A DNA stretch of 64,000 nucleotides from G965237725 sp965237725 (lineage in GTDB: Bacteria > Pseudomonadota > Gammaproteobacteria > Arenicellales > Poriferihabitantaceae). Positions 18,388 through 26,910 of this stretch are shown here, in pieces. The notes beneath the pieces were generated by a model. That model worked only from the letters and a program-made list of their open reading frames with translations. It did no database searches and was not told the origin of the DNA. The stretch is taken from contig OZ250151.1 of the NCBI GenBank assembly GCA_965237725.1, forward strand, positions 806,001 through 870,000, read 5' to 3'. The position numbers were made by a program, and so were the translations under genes. How positions within the stretch are numbered: the first letter of the stretch is position 1; every line of letters begins with the position of its first letter.

Positions 18388-18425
18388 TAAAAAACGGGCC
18401 ATTTCAATTTCTGAAATAGCCCGTC
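18388..18425 (-). terminator. Hairpin with T-run between binding-protein and ATPase genes
   Basis: On the minus strand, ACGGGCTATTTCAG pairs with the downstream GAAATGGCCCGT and is followed by six T. It stands 70 bp after the binding-protein stop and 75 bp before the ATPase start. I infer partial termination, so that more binding protein than ATPase is made. Confidence 0.75.
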
Positions 18426-18495
18426 TTCTTAGCAAATTTCACCCGCAAATATTGTTAGAGATTAACTCGCACAATTTTTGCTGATGTTGATCTGC

Positions 18496-19467
18496 TCACT
18501 GCAAGAATGAAGTATCAATAGCGACAGAGTAGTCATCAAGGGCTGGGGATTCAGCTGTTGCAAAAGCATTACCTACAACACCAATGGCAACCGCAGCCAT
18601 ACCGCCATCGTTGAAGTATTCATTCAATTGTTGCTCTGCAGTTGGGAAAATAAAGGTTGCCATTTGGGCGTTTGTTGCTTCAACGCTTAAACCAGCATCA
18701 TTTGCAATAGCGTCGATATCAGAGTTACCAGCAGCAAATTGTGCGTTTGAATCGTGAGTAACTTGTAAAAATGTACGTACTGCCTCAGGGTTTTCCTGGG
18801 CAAATTTCTCGGTTACTGAAACAACATCAAAGCTTATGATGCCAGCAGCTTCTTTATCTTCAGGTGACATAAGTACATCGCCAGCTTCATACATTTTTGC
18901 CATTGAATCAGCACCAAAGCCACAAGCCATCGAAACAGCACCATCAGCGAGAGAAACCGCGCCATCAGCAGGGGCCTGATCAACAACATTAACTTTGCTA
19001 ACGTCAACATCAAGTGCACGCATCATCATACGGAAACTGTAGTCTGCCATTGTTGCCAAAGGTACAGCAACTGATTTTCCTTCGAGTTCCGAAGCATTGG
19101 TTTTATCGATGCCTTCACCGGTTCGAACAACACAGTCGTTTGCTGGATATTGAACTGCAATTGAAACGAGTTTGATCGGTGCGTTAGCGTTTACTGCATT
19201 GATAAAAGGCGCAAGACCTTGACTGTAGGAGATGTCAATGTCCCCTGCCAGCATCGCTTCAGTCATTTGAGTTCCAGCGTCGAAGTTGGTCCAGTTTACG
19301 GTTTCGCCTAAAGCATCATCGTAAGCGTTCTCTACCTTTGCTTGTTGGTTTGGTGTTGCCCATTCTAAAAAGAACGCAACATTTACATCTGCCATTGCAG
19401 TGGACGCCATTGTTGACGCTACTGCAGCCGCTACTGCGCAGCTGGCAATTTTTTTCATGGATTTCAT
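18496..19467 (-). CDS. ABC transporter substrate-binding protein (taurine/nitrate type)
   Basis: The 323-residue protein has a signal peptide (residues 1-26, cut after STAMA) and then a TauA/SsuA-like fold start, VNVAFFLEWATPN. It would bind the solute in the periplasm and deliver it to the neighbouring permease and ATPase. A GAGG ribosome binding site lies 7 bases before the ATG. The ligand is not readable; taurine, other sulfonates, nitrate or thiamine precursors are all possible. Confidence 0.85.
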   Translation of the reverse strand: MKSMKKIASCAVAAAVASTMASTAMADVNVAFFLEWATPNQQAKVENAYDDALGETVNWTNFDAGTQMTEAMLAGDIDISYSQGLAPFINAVNANAPIKLVSIAVQYPANDCVVRTGEGIDKTNASELEGKSVAVPLATMADYSFRMMMRALDVDVSKVNVVDQAPADGAVSLADGAVSMACGFGADSMAKMYEAGDVLMSPEDKEAAGIISFDVVSVTEKFAQENPEAVRTFLQVTHDSNAQFAAGNSDIDAIANDAGLSVEATNAQMATFIFPTAEQQLNEYFNDGGMAAVAIGVVGNAFATAESPALDDYSVAIDTSFLQ

Positions 19468-19798
19468 TTATTTTCCTCTATGGGGTTTTGTAAAAAGATG
19501 TGAGTGCGACCCGCGATTGGGTCATTCCACCTATGAAACATTTGTATCAACGCACTATATTAATTGTCATTGAATTTATACAACGCGGGTATATTCCTTG
19601 TTTGTTCTTACCCATCATAGGTCCAACAGATGCGTTCCTTTAGTGCCAATTACGCCATCAGCGAATACGAGTTCAGTAATGGTATACGGTCATTAAAATA
19701 ATGTATGTACAGATCAAATTTTCCTATTAGTAGAAATTTGATTCCACAACCAAATATAAGCTAATTCAAATCAAATTCGCGTTAAGCTGCCCAAGTTT
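19468..19798. other. 331-bp intergenic region, leader of the ABC importer operon
   Basis: No gene is seen. The region is AT-rich and holds the importer promoter and leader. A GCGTTG word recurs on the minus strand near TATA-like stretches (about 19530-19590), but I cannot fix one promoter with confidence. Confidence 0.5.
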
Positions 19799-21013
19799 TT
19801 ATCTTCGCTCGAGATAAAGTTTTCGTTGATCCTGATCGATTACAAACCGAAAATGATTTAGAAAATTCATTCCAAGCAAACCATCTGCCTCGATTCCGGC
19901 GATATTTAAACTCGCAACGTCGAGACCCGAAACAACCTGTCCACCAATACTCAGCGAACCCAGGGTAATCAAGTCCGATTTTATTCTTCCGCCAGCGGTG
20001 TCCAATGTAATGGTTTTTGTTCCGGATCCTGTCAGTCCGAGGCTTTCAAGTAACGACGCATTCAAAGACGTTACCGAAGCCCCAGTATCCAGTAATAATT
20101 TTACCGGGTGAAAGTTATTTAATCGAGCACTAACAACATAATGAGATCCCACTTTTCGGAGCAAGACTTCGGTATAACCTGCAAAGTTCAGCTTATCCTT
20201 AATTTCTTCATAAAGCTGAGTCGAACGAAATCCGTAATCGGCATCAAACAGGATATACGCCAGTGTATAGAGCGCATCATCATATTGCTGCAGATCGTAC
20301 TGAGCCTTTGCCAAAGAGTAGCGCCATGCCGCACGCTCGGGTTCTATTTCAATCAGTGATACCAGCAATGCCTGCAAAGAATTCAAATCACCAATCAGCG
20401 TTAGTTTTATCATCGCAGTTCTGGCAAATCTCTGGGTTTCGCGGAGAATTCGCTGTTGCAGGCGAGGATCGATGTGATAACTTTTTAACAAAGCCATGCG
20501 TTGCACAGCCTCGACAAAACGTTCGTTATCCATATCCAGTTGTACCATTAATCCCACCGCATCAATGTCATCCGGATATTCTGCCAGCCAAAGATCGAGC
20601 AGCAAAATTTTTTCAGGTTCAGCCATATCCGGAGATTCAGCGAAAATAAGAAAAATTTTTCTGCAATTTTCAAATTGCACCCCATCAAATGACTCACAGG
20701 TCTTCACTGCCAATTCAAAATTTCCGTCTTGCAAATATTGGGCAATATTATTTTGTAACATAACTTGAGGACTATTGTGAAGCTTTGGCTCAGAATCTAT
20801 TTCGGCAGCCTGATTGTTTAGCGTGTTTTCATTAGCAGCAACCAATCCTGAATCCTGCTGAGCGACGTTATTGTTGTTTTCCACAAATGTAGCCAGCGGC
20901 TTGTCTATGGGTGTGGATGATTCCTGAAAACCGGGTTGGATAAAATTATCGTAGGCCGTATGTAGTAACCAACCCAGACTCAACCCAAAAATTAAATACC
21001 AGTAATTTTTCAA
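19799..21013 (-). CDS. Membrane-anchored retropepsin-like aspartic protease with helical repeat region
   Basis: The 404-residue protein has an N-terminal anchor (~5-17), a TPR-like helical middle (~90-280) and a C-terminal retropepsin-like domain with LLLDTGAS (D309) and ADGLLGMNFL. A single D-T-G per chain implies a homodimer. The catalytic domain would face the periplasm. Substrates are unknown. It stands alone between the importer leader and fdhD. Confidence 0.8.
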   Translation of the reverse strand: MKNYWYLIFGLSLGWLLHTAYDNFIQPGFQESSTPIDKPLATFVENNNNVAQQDSGLVAANENTLNNQAAEIDSEPKLHNSPQVMLQNNIAQYLQDGNFELAVKTCESFDGVQFENCRKIFLIFAESPDMAEPEKILLLDLWLAEYPDDIDAVGLMVQLDMDNERFVEAVQRMALLKSYHIDPRLQQRILRETQRFARTAMIKLTLIGDLNSLQALLVSLIEIEPERAAWRYSLAKAQYDLQQYDDALYTLAYILFDADYGFRSTQLYEEIKDKLNFAGYTEVLLRKVGSHYVVSARLNNFHPVKLLLDTGASVTSLNASLLESLGLTGSGTKTITLDTAGGRIKSDLITLGSLSIGGQVVSGLDVASLNIAGIEADGLLGMNFLNHFRFVIDQDQRKLYLERR

Positions 21014-21119
21014 AACCTAAGAAAGCCGATTCGCGAAGGATTAAAAATTAAATTCAATTTTATTTGTCATCTTGACTCGCCCGTTTTGACACTATCAGCG
21101 CAGCTGCAGATTTCAAGAA

Positions 21120-22013
21120 CTATCTTCTTCGCGGCGGTTGATCAAATAGCAGGTTTTTCGAATTTAGCGCCACGAATTGCCGACTTTTGGCCCGTGCAAT
21201 TAGCATGACCCCAAGTTCTTCAGCCAGTTCAAAGCCCATATGGGTAGTGCCATTGCGAGAGACCAGAACGGGTATTCCCATTAATGCTGCTTTCATTACG
21301 ATCTCTGATGTGAGTCGGCCAGTAGAGTAAAATATTTTATCGTTACCGTTTATACCCTCAAGCCACATTTCTCCGGAAATAGTATCCATGGCATTGTGCC
21401 GTCCAACGTCCTCGATAAATATCAACACCTCACCATCCTGACACAACCCACAGCCATGCACGGATCCTGCGGCGCGATAAGCCTTGTTAAATCTGGATAC
21501 CTGTTTCAATACATTATAGATGTCAGATTGCTTTATTTGTATATCTGGCAACCGATGCTCGTACAATTTGTCCAGTGTACAACTGAGAATTGTTCCCTGA
21601 CCACACCCAGTGGTTACCGTACGATTCAATTTATCAAAGTTTGGGATCCCTTCCCCTTTCACCGTGGTCACTTCGGCCAGCTCCCGGTCCCAGTCCACCA
21701 TCACCGATTTTATTTCTTCGGGACTTTCAAACAAAGTTTGATTTCTCAGATACCCTAGTACCAGTTTTTCTGGATGGGTTCCAAGCGTCATCAATGTGAC
21801 CAGCTCCTGGCCATCGACCTTGATAGTTAATGGCAGTTCGCCAACAATATTAATGGTTTGTTCTTCGCCGTACTGGTTTTGGGACTGAACCTGATGAATG
21901 GACTCCAGCCCGGCATAACTCATCTGCGGATAATATCTCGAAGAATTATCGTAAATTTGAGGATCCGTCAGTTCCGGCTCAGATCTCAATTGGCTGGTAG
22001 ATTGTTTCATCAA
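21120..22013 (-). CDS. fdhD: FdhD-family sulfurtransferase for formate dehydrogenase
   Basis: The 297-residue protein matches FdhD, which transfers sulfur to the molybdenum cofactor of formate dehydrogenases: FIEDVGRHNAMD, FYSTGRLTSEIVMKAA and VLVSRNGTT. In the catalytic loop it has TTGCGQGT, so only the first cysteine of the CxxC seen in E. coli is present; single-cysteine members exist. No formate dehydrogenase gene lies in this window. The gene is divergent from the rhodanese lipoprotein gene. Confidence 0.9.
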   Translation of the reverse strand: MMKQSTSQLRSEPELTDPQIYDNSSRYYPQMSYAGLESIHQVQSQNQYGEEQTINIVGELPLTIKVDGQELVTLMTLGTHPEKLVLGYLRNQTLFESPEEIKSVMVDWDRELAEVTTVKGEGIPNFDKLNRTVTTGCGQGTILSCTLDKLYEHRLPDIQIKQSDIYNVLKQVSRFNKAYRAAGSVHGCGLCQDGEVLIFIEDVGRHNAMDTISGEMWLEGINGNDKIFYSTGRLTSEIVMKAALMGIPVLVSRNGTTHMGFELAEELGVMLIARAKSRQFVALNSKNLLFDQPPRRR

Positions 22014-22227
22014 ATTTCAGTTATCACGGTAAATTTAAACCGGTCCGATGCAGGATTGCGAATCCGAATTTCAAAAGGATCATAGCTTACTTTGCTGAAA
22101 AGAAGAACATCGATCTAGGTGAATTGTTGCAACAAAATTGAAGTTGAAAACGAAACCTTTTGCCTGCAAACTAGTCATACTTCTTAATTCACCGAAACCA
22201 CTAAACATGTTACAAAAAAACCTGAAC

Positions 22228-23052
22228 ATGAAAAAAATTACCGCAATAATATACGCACTTTCCCTGACTGTTTTACTGACCGCTTGTTCTGAAGAAAAAA
22301 GCGCAACTGAGAACAATACCCAGGTTGATACGACCCAAACCCAAACCCAAACCGATCAGAATCAAACCAATCAGGACCAAACCGCCCAAGATCAAACTAA
22401 CGTGGTCGATACGCATAATCATGATGCTAATGACGATTTCACGCCAAATTATATTTATGCTGTAGAACTCAACCAGACTTATTCGGCGAATTCAGTTCCT
22501 TTTATTTTTGATGTCCGATCAAAAGCTTCCTATCAGAAAAGCCATATCGAAATGTCACTATCTGTGCCTTACGGCAAAGCCGATGAAAACGACCTGAAAA
22601 ATATTGTAGCGTTGAGTAAAGACAGCGAAATTGTCACTTATTGCGGTTGCCCGAGACATCTTTCAACTTTGTCAGCAAAGAATCTAACCGATTGGGGTTA
22701 TACCAATGTAAAGGTTTTATATGAGGGATATTGGCATTGGAAAGAACAATCGTTTCCTGTCGTTGAAACAGAAGAAACTGCCACGACCACAACTTCGATT
22801 AAATTTGAAGGTATTTTGGCAAATAACGATCAGCCGATTTCCGGCGTTGACTTGTTTTTAAAACACACCAGATCCGGGCAACTGGAAGCGGTTCGTACGG
22901 ACAAGTCGGGGAATTTTGATGTTGAATTTCATCTGTATGGATACCAGAGCGATGACCGGTTCGATTTCATCGTCGCGGATATAAACAATACGCCAATACG
23001 CCAGGTATCCGGTAGTTCTGATAATGCGACGTTTGTAGAAATTCGGTTGTAA
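22228..23052 (+). CDS. Rhodanese-domain lipoprotein with Gln/Thr-rich linker
   Basis: The ATG at 22228 gives MKKITA, a hydrophobic stretch and the lipobox LLTACS, so I prefer it to upstream ATGs at 22138 and 22207. After the lipidated cysteine comes a ~35-residue linker of repeated TQ/DQ/NQ pairs, then a rhodanese domain (FDVRSKASYQKSHI, active-site loop CGCPRH, LYEGYWHW). The C-terminal ~85 residues (FEGILANNDQPISGVDLFL) resemble a beta-sandwich carboxypeptidase-regulatory-like domain. Location: periplasmic face of a membrane. Sulfur transfer is inferred from the fold. Confidence 0.75.
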   Translation: MKKITAIIYALSLTVLLTACSEEKSATENNTQVDTTQTQTQTDQNQTNQDQTAQDQTNVVDTHNHDANDDFTPNYIYAVELNQTYSANSVPFIFDVRSKASYQKSHIEMSLSVPYGKADENDLKNIVALSKDSEIVTYCGCPRHLSTLSAKNLTDWGYTNVKVLYEGYWHWKEQSFPVVETEETATTTTSIKFEGILANNDQPISGVDLFLKHTRSGQLEAVRTDKSGNFDVEFHLYGYQSDDRFDFIVADINNTPIRQVSGSSDNATFVEIRL

Positions 23053-23089
23053 TAGTTACATAGTAAACTTGCCTCACAACTAACGACGA

Positions 23090-24553
23090 TTAATTCATCA
23101 ACCCGGTTCGCAGGTTAAACTCATCAATCAGCGCATCAATCTCTTCGGCTTTGCCGGGAATGTCATTCCAGTAGCTGTCGTCATACCACTGGGCCTGGAT
23201 TTCGTCGTGTGTTTTACCCTGTTGTTCCACCCAGGTGTAATACTTCAGATTGTGAATTCGTTTTTTGTCGTAGTAACCCAACTCCTCGACATAATCGATG
23301 GTGGTGCCGAGTAAATGTTGATGATGGGTTATGGCCGCGTCGACATCGGTAAATTCACCTTTCTCTTCGCTAAGCTCAGTAAGCCTGCTCTGGTACATGT
23401 CCATGGAGTCGGTGAGTACGGTAGCAACTATATCGTTTTCACCCAATTCATAATACTTTGCAAATTTGATTGCAGACAACATATTACCTGCGCCGGATAT
23501 GCCCATCAGCGGTAATTGACTGATAACCTCATCGGATACATCCTGCTGAGAAAGATAGCGTTGACCCGCGGGTTCATTGAATAATCGTATTAAGTTTACC
23601 GGCGCCTCATCATCGATGGCAACCACCATATCAGTATTTTTAACGTTGTGAATCCAGGGGATATGCTTGTCACCAATGCCCTCAATTCGATGATCACCAA
23701 AACCATTGTTTAGCATTGTTGGACATTGCAATGCCTCGCTTGCAGCAATTTTACTATTCGGGTAAATTTTCTTTAAATAATCCCCTGCCGCGATGGTCCC
23801 GCCAGAACCTGTGGCAACCACAAGGCCTCGATACGCATCGTTCGATCCCATAGCCTGTTCAACCATTTCCGCAATGGCGGGCCCGGTTACTTCGTGGTGC
23901 CACAAATAATTCCCTAGCTGATCAAATTGATTAAATATGGACAACGCCTGACCCGACTGACGCAACTCCCAACATTTGTCAAAAATCTCTTTGACATTAC
24001 TTTCGCTGCCATGGGTTTTAATTATTTCACCAGCAACTTTTTCGAGCCATTCAAATCGCTCTTTGCTCATACCTTCGGGCAATATAGCAATGGACTCACA
24101 ACCCAATAATGCTGAGTCATAAGCCCCGCCTCGACAATAGTTACCCGTCGAAGGCCAAACCGCTTTTTCATGCGTGGGATCAAATTGTCCTGTCACCAGA
24201 GGTGGTGCTAGACAGCCAAATGCCGCGCCGACTTTATGCGCCCCGGTTGGAAACCATTTTCCAGTTATGGCCACGATCCTTGCATCGATTCCGGTCAGCG
24301 CCTTTGGAAGCTCTACATAATTAACGCCGCCATAAGTTCCGCCGTGGTCCACGGGCTGGTTATGCCAGTTAATCCGAAAAAGATTTACAGGTGCGATATC
24401 CCATAATCCAACCTCACCTAGTTGCCCCTTTATCGAGTCAGGAATCAAACCTGGGTCGCGTTGTTGCTTAAATGTGGGAATAACAATGTTTCGCTGTTTC
24501 GCCAGATTTACCGTTCGCTCGAGTACATCCTTGTTAATGGTTAAATCAATCAT
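23090..24553 (-). CDS. PLP-dependent enzyme of the tryptophan synthase beta/threonine synthase fold
   Basis: The 487-residue protein carries the PLP lysine K107 in GAHKVGAAF and the phosphate-binding loop GSGGT (249-253). These define fold type II PLP enzymes (cysteine synthase, threonine synthase, diaminopropionate lyase and others). It is longer than cysteine synthases (~310) and has a ~100-residue helical C-terminal extension. Substrate unknown. It is on the same strand as the following acetyltransferase and GST genes but spaced by 85 bp. Confidence 0.8.
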   Translation of the reverse strand: MIDLTINKDVLERTVNLAKQRNIVIPTFKQQRDPGLIPDSIKGQLGEVGLWDIAPVNLFRINWHNQPVDHGGTYGGVNYVELPKALTGIDARIVAITGKWFPTGAHKVGAAFGCLAPPLVTGQFDPTHEKAVWPSTGNYCRGGAYDSALLGCESIAILPEGMSKERFEWLEKVAGEIIKTHGSESNVKEIFDKCWELRQSGQALSIFNQFDQLGNYLWHHEVTGPAIAEMVEQAMGSNDAYRGLVVATGSGGTIAAGDYLKKIYPNSKIAASEALQCPTMLNNGFGDHRIEGIGDKHIPWIHNVKNTDMVVAIDDEAPVNLIRLFNEPAGQRYLSQQDVSDEVISQLPLMGISGAGNMLSAIKFAKYYELGENDIVATVLTDSMDMYQSRLTELSEEKGEFTDVDAAITHHQHLLGTTIDYVEELGYYDKKRIHNLKYYTWVEQQGKTHDEIQAQWYDDSYWNDIPGKAEEIDALIDEFNLRTGLMN

Positions 24554-24638
24554 AATCAGTCGATTCTCTGTAAAGAAAGTTAATAGTAGAAATAATTTGG
24601 ACCACGGATACTATGCCCGTTCCACGGATTAAACAACC

Positions 24639-25223
24639 TTACGAACGAAACTCTGCCTGGAATTCTGCCCGAAATTCTGCCTGGGTGATTCGAAAACCCA
24701 CACAGGTCTCTGCATAAGCCCGTCTCTCCCCCATCTCCCGAAATCCCAACTTGTTAAGTACATTTCGGGAGGCTTGATTCTCATCATCGATTACTGCAAC
24801 AATTTCTGGCAGCTGGGCAACCTCGAATCCAAATTCAACCATACATCTGGCAGCCTCGGTTGCAATTCCCCGCCCCCATGCAGATTTCAGTAATAAATAT
24901 CCAACCTCAACTTCGTAATCTACCGCAATGGACTCATCCAGCAGATCCCAGTCGGTATCGTCTTGCTCGATGGGTAATGGTGACAAACCAGACGTGCCAT
25001 AGCGTTGTTTTGTGATTTTGTCTTCAATGCACCATATACCAATGGTCCCATTACCCGCTCGTCGAATCCATTTCGGCATATCTTTCCTGATTTCTTCTTC
25101 GCCAATCACACCCCCGGCAAAGCGACTCACATCTTCATTGGTAAACATTTCTATACTCAAATCAATGTCATCCATAGACAATGGACGTATCACCAGGCGT
25201 TCAGTGGTTAAGATCAGATTCAA
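24639..25223 (-). CDS. GNAT acetyltransferase (RimJ/RimL type)
   Basis: The 194-residue protein opens with LTTERLVIRPLSMDD and has the acetyl-CoA region KSAWGRGIATEAARCMVEF and ENQASRNVLNKLGF, typical of Acetyltransf_3. The C-terminus ends in the triplet AEFRAEFQAEFRS, made by a 12-bp tandem repeat in the DNA. It starts 14 bp after the GST stop and is probably in one transcript with it. Confidence 0.85.
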   Translation of the reverse strand: MNLILTTERLVIRPLSMDDIDLSIEMFTNEDVSRFAGGVIGEEEIRKDMPKWIRRAGNGTIGIWCIEDKITKQRYGTSGLSPLPIEQDDTDWDLLDESIAVDYEVEVGYLLLKSAWGRGIATEAARCMVEFGFEVAQLPEIVAVIDDENQASRNVLNKLGFREMGERRAYAETCVGFRITQAEFRAEFQAEFRS

Positions 25224-25237
25224 AATTGCATACCAGG

Positions 25238-25909
25238 TTATTTAACACCCAGACCTTTTTCCTGGAGTAACCTGTAATCAAGCCGCATTGTATCTATCTC
25301 AGTAAACTTCGATTGCAGTTTCGGTCGATTACGAACCAGATCCAGACATCGCTGTAATCCCGGGTAAGGCTCCAGTATATTCTCTGGGACGATGTTGGTT
25401 AACCAATATGACAGAGTAATATCGACCAGACTAAATCGCTCGCCGAGATGATAAGGGCCATTTTTAGAAATTCGCTGTTCATATACCCTCAATCTGTCCA
25501 ATGCGGTTTCAAGTGCCTTTTGTTTTATTGCTGGCTGATCTTCTTCGCGCAAAACATAGCGATGAGGATAAAAATAACATTTCATTGCCGGCTCAAAATC
25601 ATCACTAAGGGAAAACAGCCCGCTCAGGAATAAACCACGATCGGGATCATCTACTCCAGGCGCAAGATCTATGAGATTATGCCGCTCGACCAGGTATAAA
25701 TTAATTGCCGGGGTTTCATACAGGGTCTGCCCTTCCGGCGTAATCATCGCTGGAATCCAGCCAGCTGGGTTAATTTTAAGGAACTCGGGTTTGCGGTGTT
25801 CCTGATTGATTATGTCGATTTCCCTGAGCTCGTAGGGAATATTTCCTTCCGCCATGACCATTTCCACTATTTTTGTTCGGGTAAAAGGGCCACCGTATAA
25901 AATATACAT
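25238..25909 (-). CDS. Glutathione S-transferase family protein
   Basis: The 223-residue protein has a thioredoxin-like N-domain (YGGPFTRTKIVEMVMAEG, NPAGWIPAM, ETPAINLYL) and an all-helical C-domain with FSLVDITLSYWL. T10 or a neighbouring residue would be the glutathione-activating side chain. It sits between the CmcJ-like and acetyltransferase genes on the same strand. Substrate unknown. Confidence 0.85.
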   Translation of the reverse strand: MYILYGGPFTRTKIVEMVMAEGNIPYELREIDIINQEHRKPEFLKINPAGWIPAMITPEGQTLYETPAINLYLVERHNLIDLAPGVDDPDRGLFLSGLFSLSDDFEPAMKCYFYPHRYVLREEDQPAIKQKALETALDRLRVYEQRISKNGPYHLGERFSLVDITLSYWLTNIVPENILEPYPGLQRCLDLVRNRPKLQSKFTEIDTMRLDYRLLQEKGLGVK

Positions 25910-25956
25910 TTTGATAATGATTGAGCTAAAAATTTTTGACGCTAAAAAATATGAAG

Positions 25957-26829
25957 CTAGAAAAATACGAAGCAGCGGACTTCTATACTTTCCCGGGATG
26001 GCGCATCATTTGCCGCGTTTGGATCATCGAATGAAGTATGGATGGTAAACCGTGCTCGCCCATCATCTTTTGAGTCATAGGTCTTGAACAGCAATATTTC
26101 ATCTGCCTGCATTTGCGGAAAATAATACCAACGATGACTTGGTTCATGTATAGCCAGTTGTATTTCACCGATGCGTTCTTTAGCCTGTCGTTCCACCGGC
26201 ACCAAGCCGCTTTCACTTACGCTTGATGCATCACACATGGCCAATGGTGCATCGTATACCGTACCACTTATCGAACACCATGCATTTACAACAGCAAACC
26301 GGCCTTGCAAAAACTTTTCCGCTATTCCCGGTTCCTCCGAATAGTGATCTCTTAAGCGAACCGGGCCAGATTTTGCGGTATAGTCATTGTGAATTATCGA
26401 TGCCGCCTCGCGAATCTGTTTATCCTTTTGCACCTCCACCGATGAAGAGCGACGGGTGTAGTCGAAAATCTCTACGCAGTTAGCACCCATTTTTTGTTTG
26501 ACCAGGGATTTAATTTCATCCTTGAACACGTACACAATTTGCTGATCATTATAAAAATCAGTTACCTGGCTGACCAGATTGGTTAAGACAAAGCCTTCGC
26601 GATCCAGGTCAAATTCCTGTTCTCTTAACCTCGCATTTTGAACCTTCACCGGTTGCATGACATAGTTACCCTGATGCTCAGTAACATCACCGCCACCTGT
26701 GGAAGCAATATAAACCGCCAGATCTTTGTCGTTGGCCAGGTATTTCAGTTCAACTTCAACAAAGTCAGGATGAGGACTTAGCATTTGTTTTTTCAGGTGT
26801 TTATTTATTAAGGAATAGAATTCTAGCAA
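25957..26829 (-). CDS. CmcJ/NvfI-family oxidoreductase-like protein
   Basis: The 290-residue protein shows the family pattern: an early VEVELKYL, IIHNDYT, RFAVVNAWCSI, HRWYYFPQM, EILLFKTYDS and ARFTIHTSFDDP. Members include CmcJ of cephamycin synthesis and fungal NvfI; a non-heme iron-like site has been proposed. The role here is unknown. The first ATG may be a few codons too far upstream (in-frame ATG at 26784). It lies just downstream of the exporter gene of the polyene cluster, separated by 81 bp. Confidence 0.75.
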   Translation of the reverse strand: MLEFYSLINKHLKKQMLSPHPDFVEVELKYLANDKDLAVYIASTGGGDVTEHQGNYVMQPVKVQNARLREQEFDLDREGFVLTNLVSQVTDFYNDQQIVYVFKDEIKSLVKQKMGANCVEIFDYTRRSSSVEVQKDKQIREAASIIHNDYTAKSGPVRLRDHYSEEPGIAEKFLQGRFAVVNAWCSISGTVYDAPLAMCDASSVSESGLVPVERQAKERIGEIQLAIHEPSHRWYYFPQMQADEILLFKTYDSKDDGRARFTIHTSFDDPNAANDAPSRESIEVRCFVFF

Positions 26830-26910
26830 AAATATACAACCGAACCTACAAACGAAATTTCGATCTTAAAAATATACTGACAAGTTAACTGTAGTTCCAG
26901 ATATACGAAA

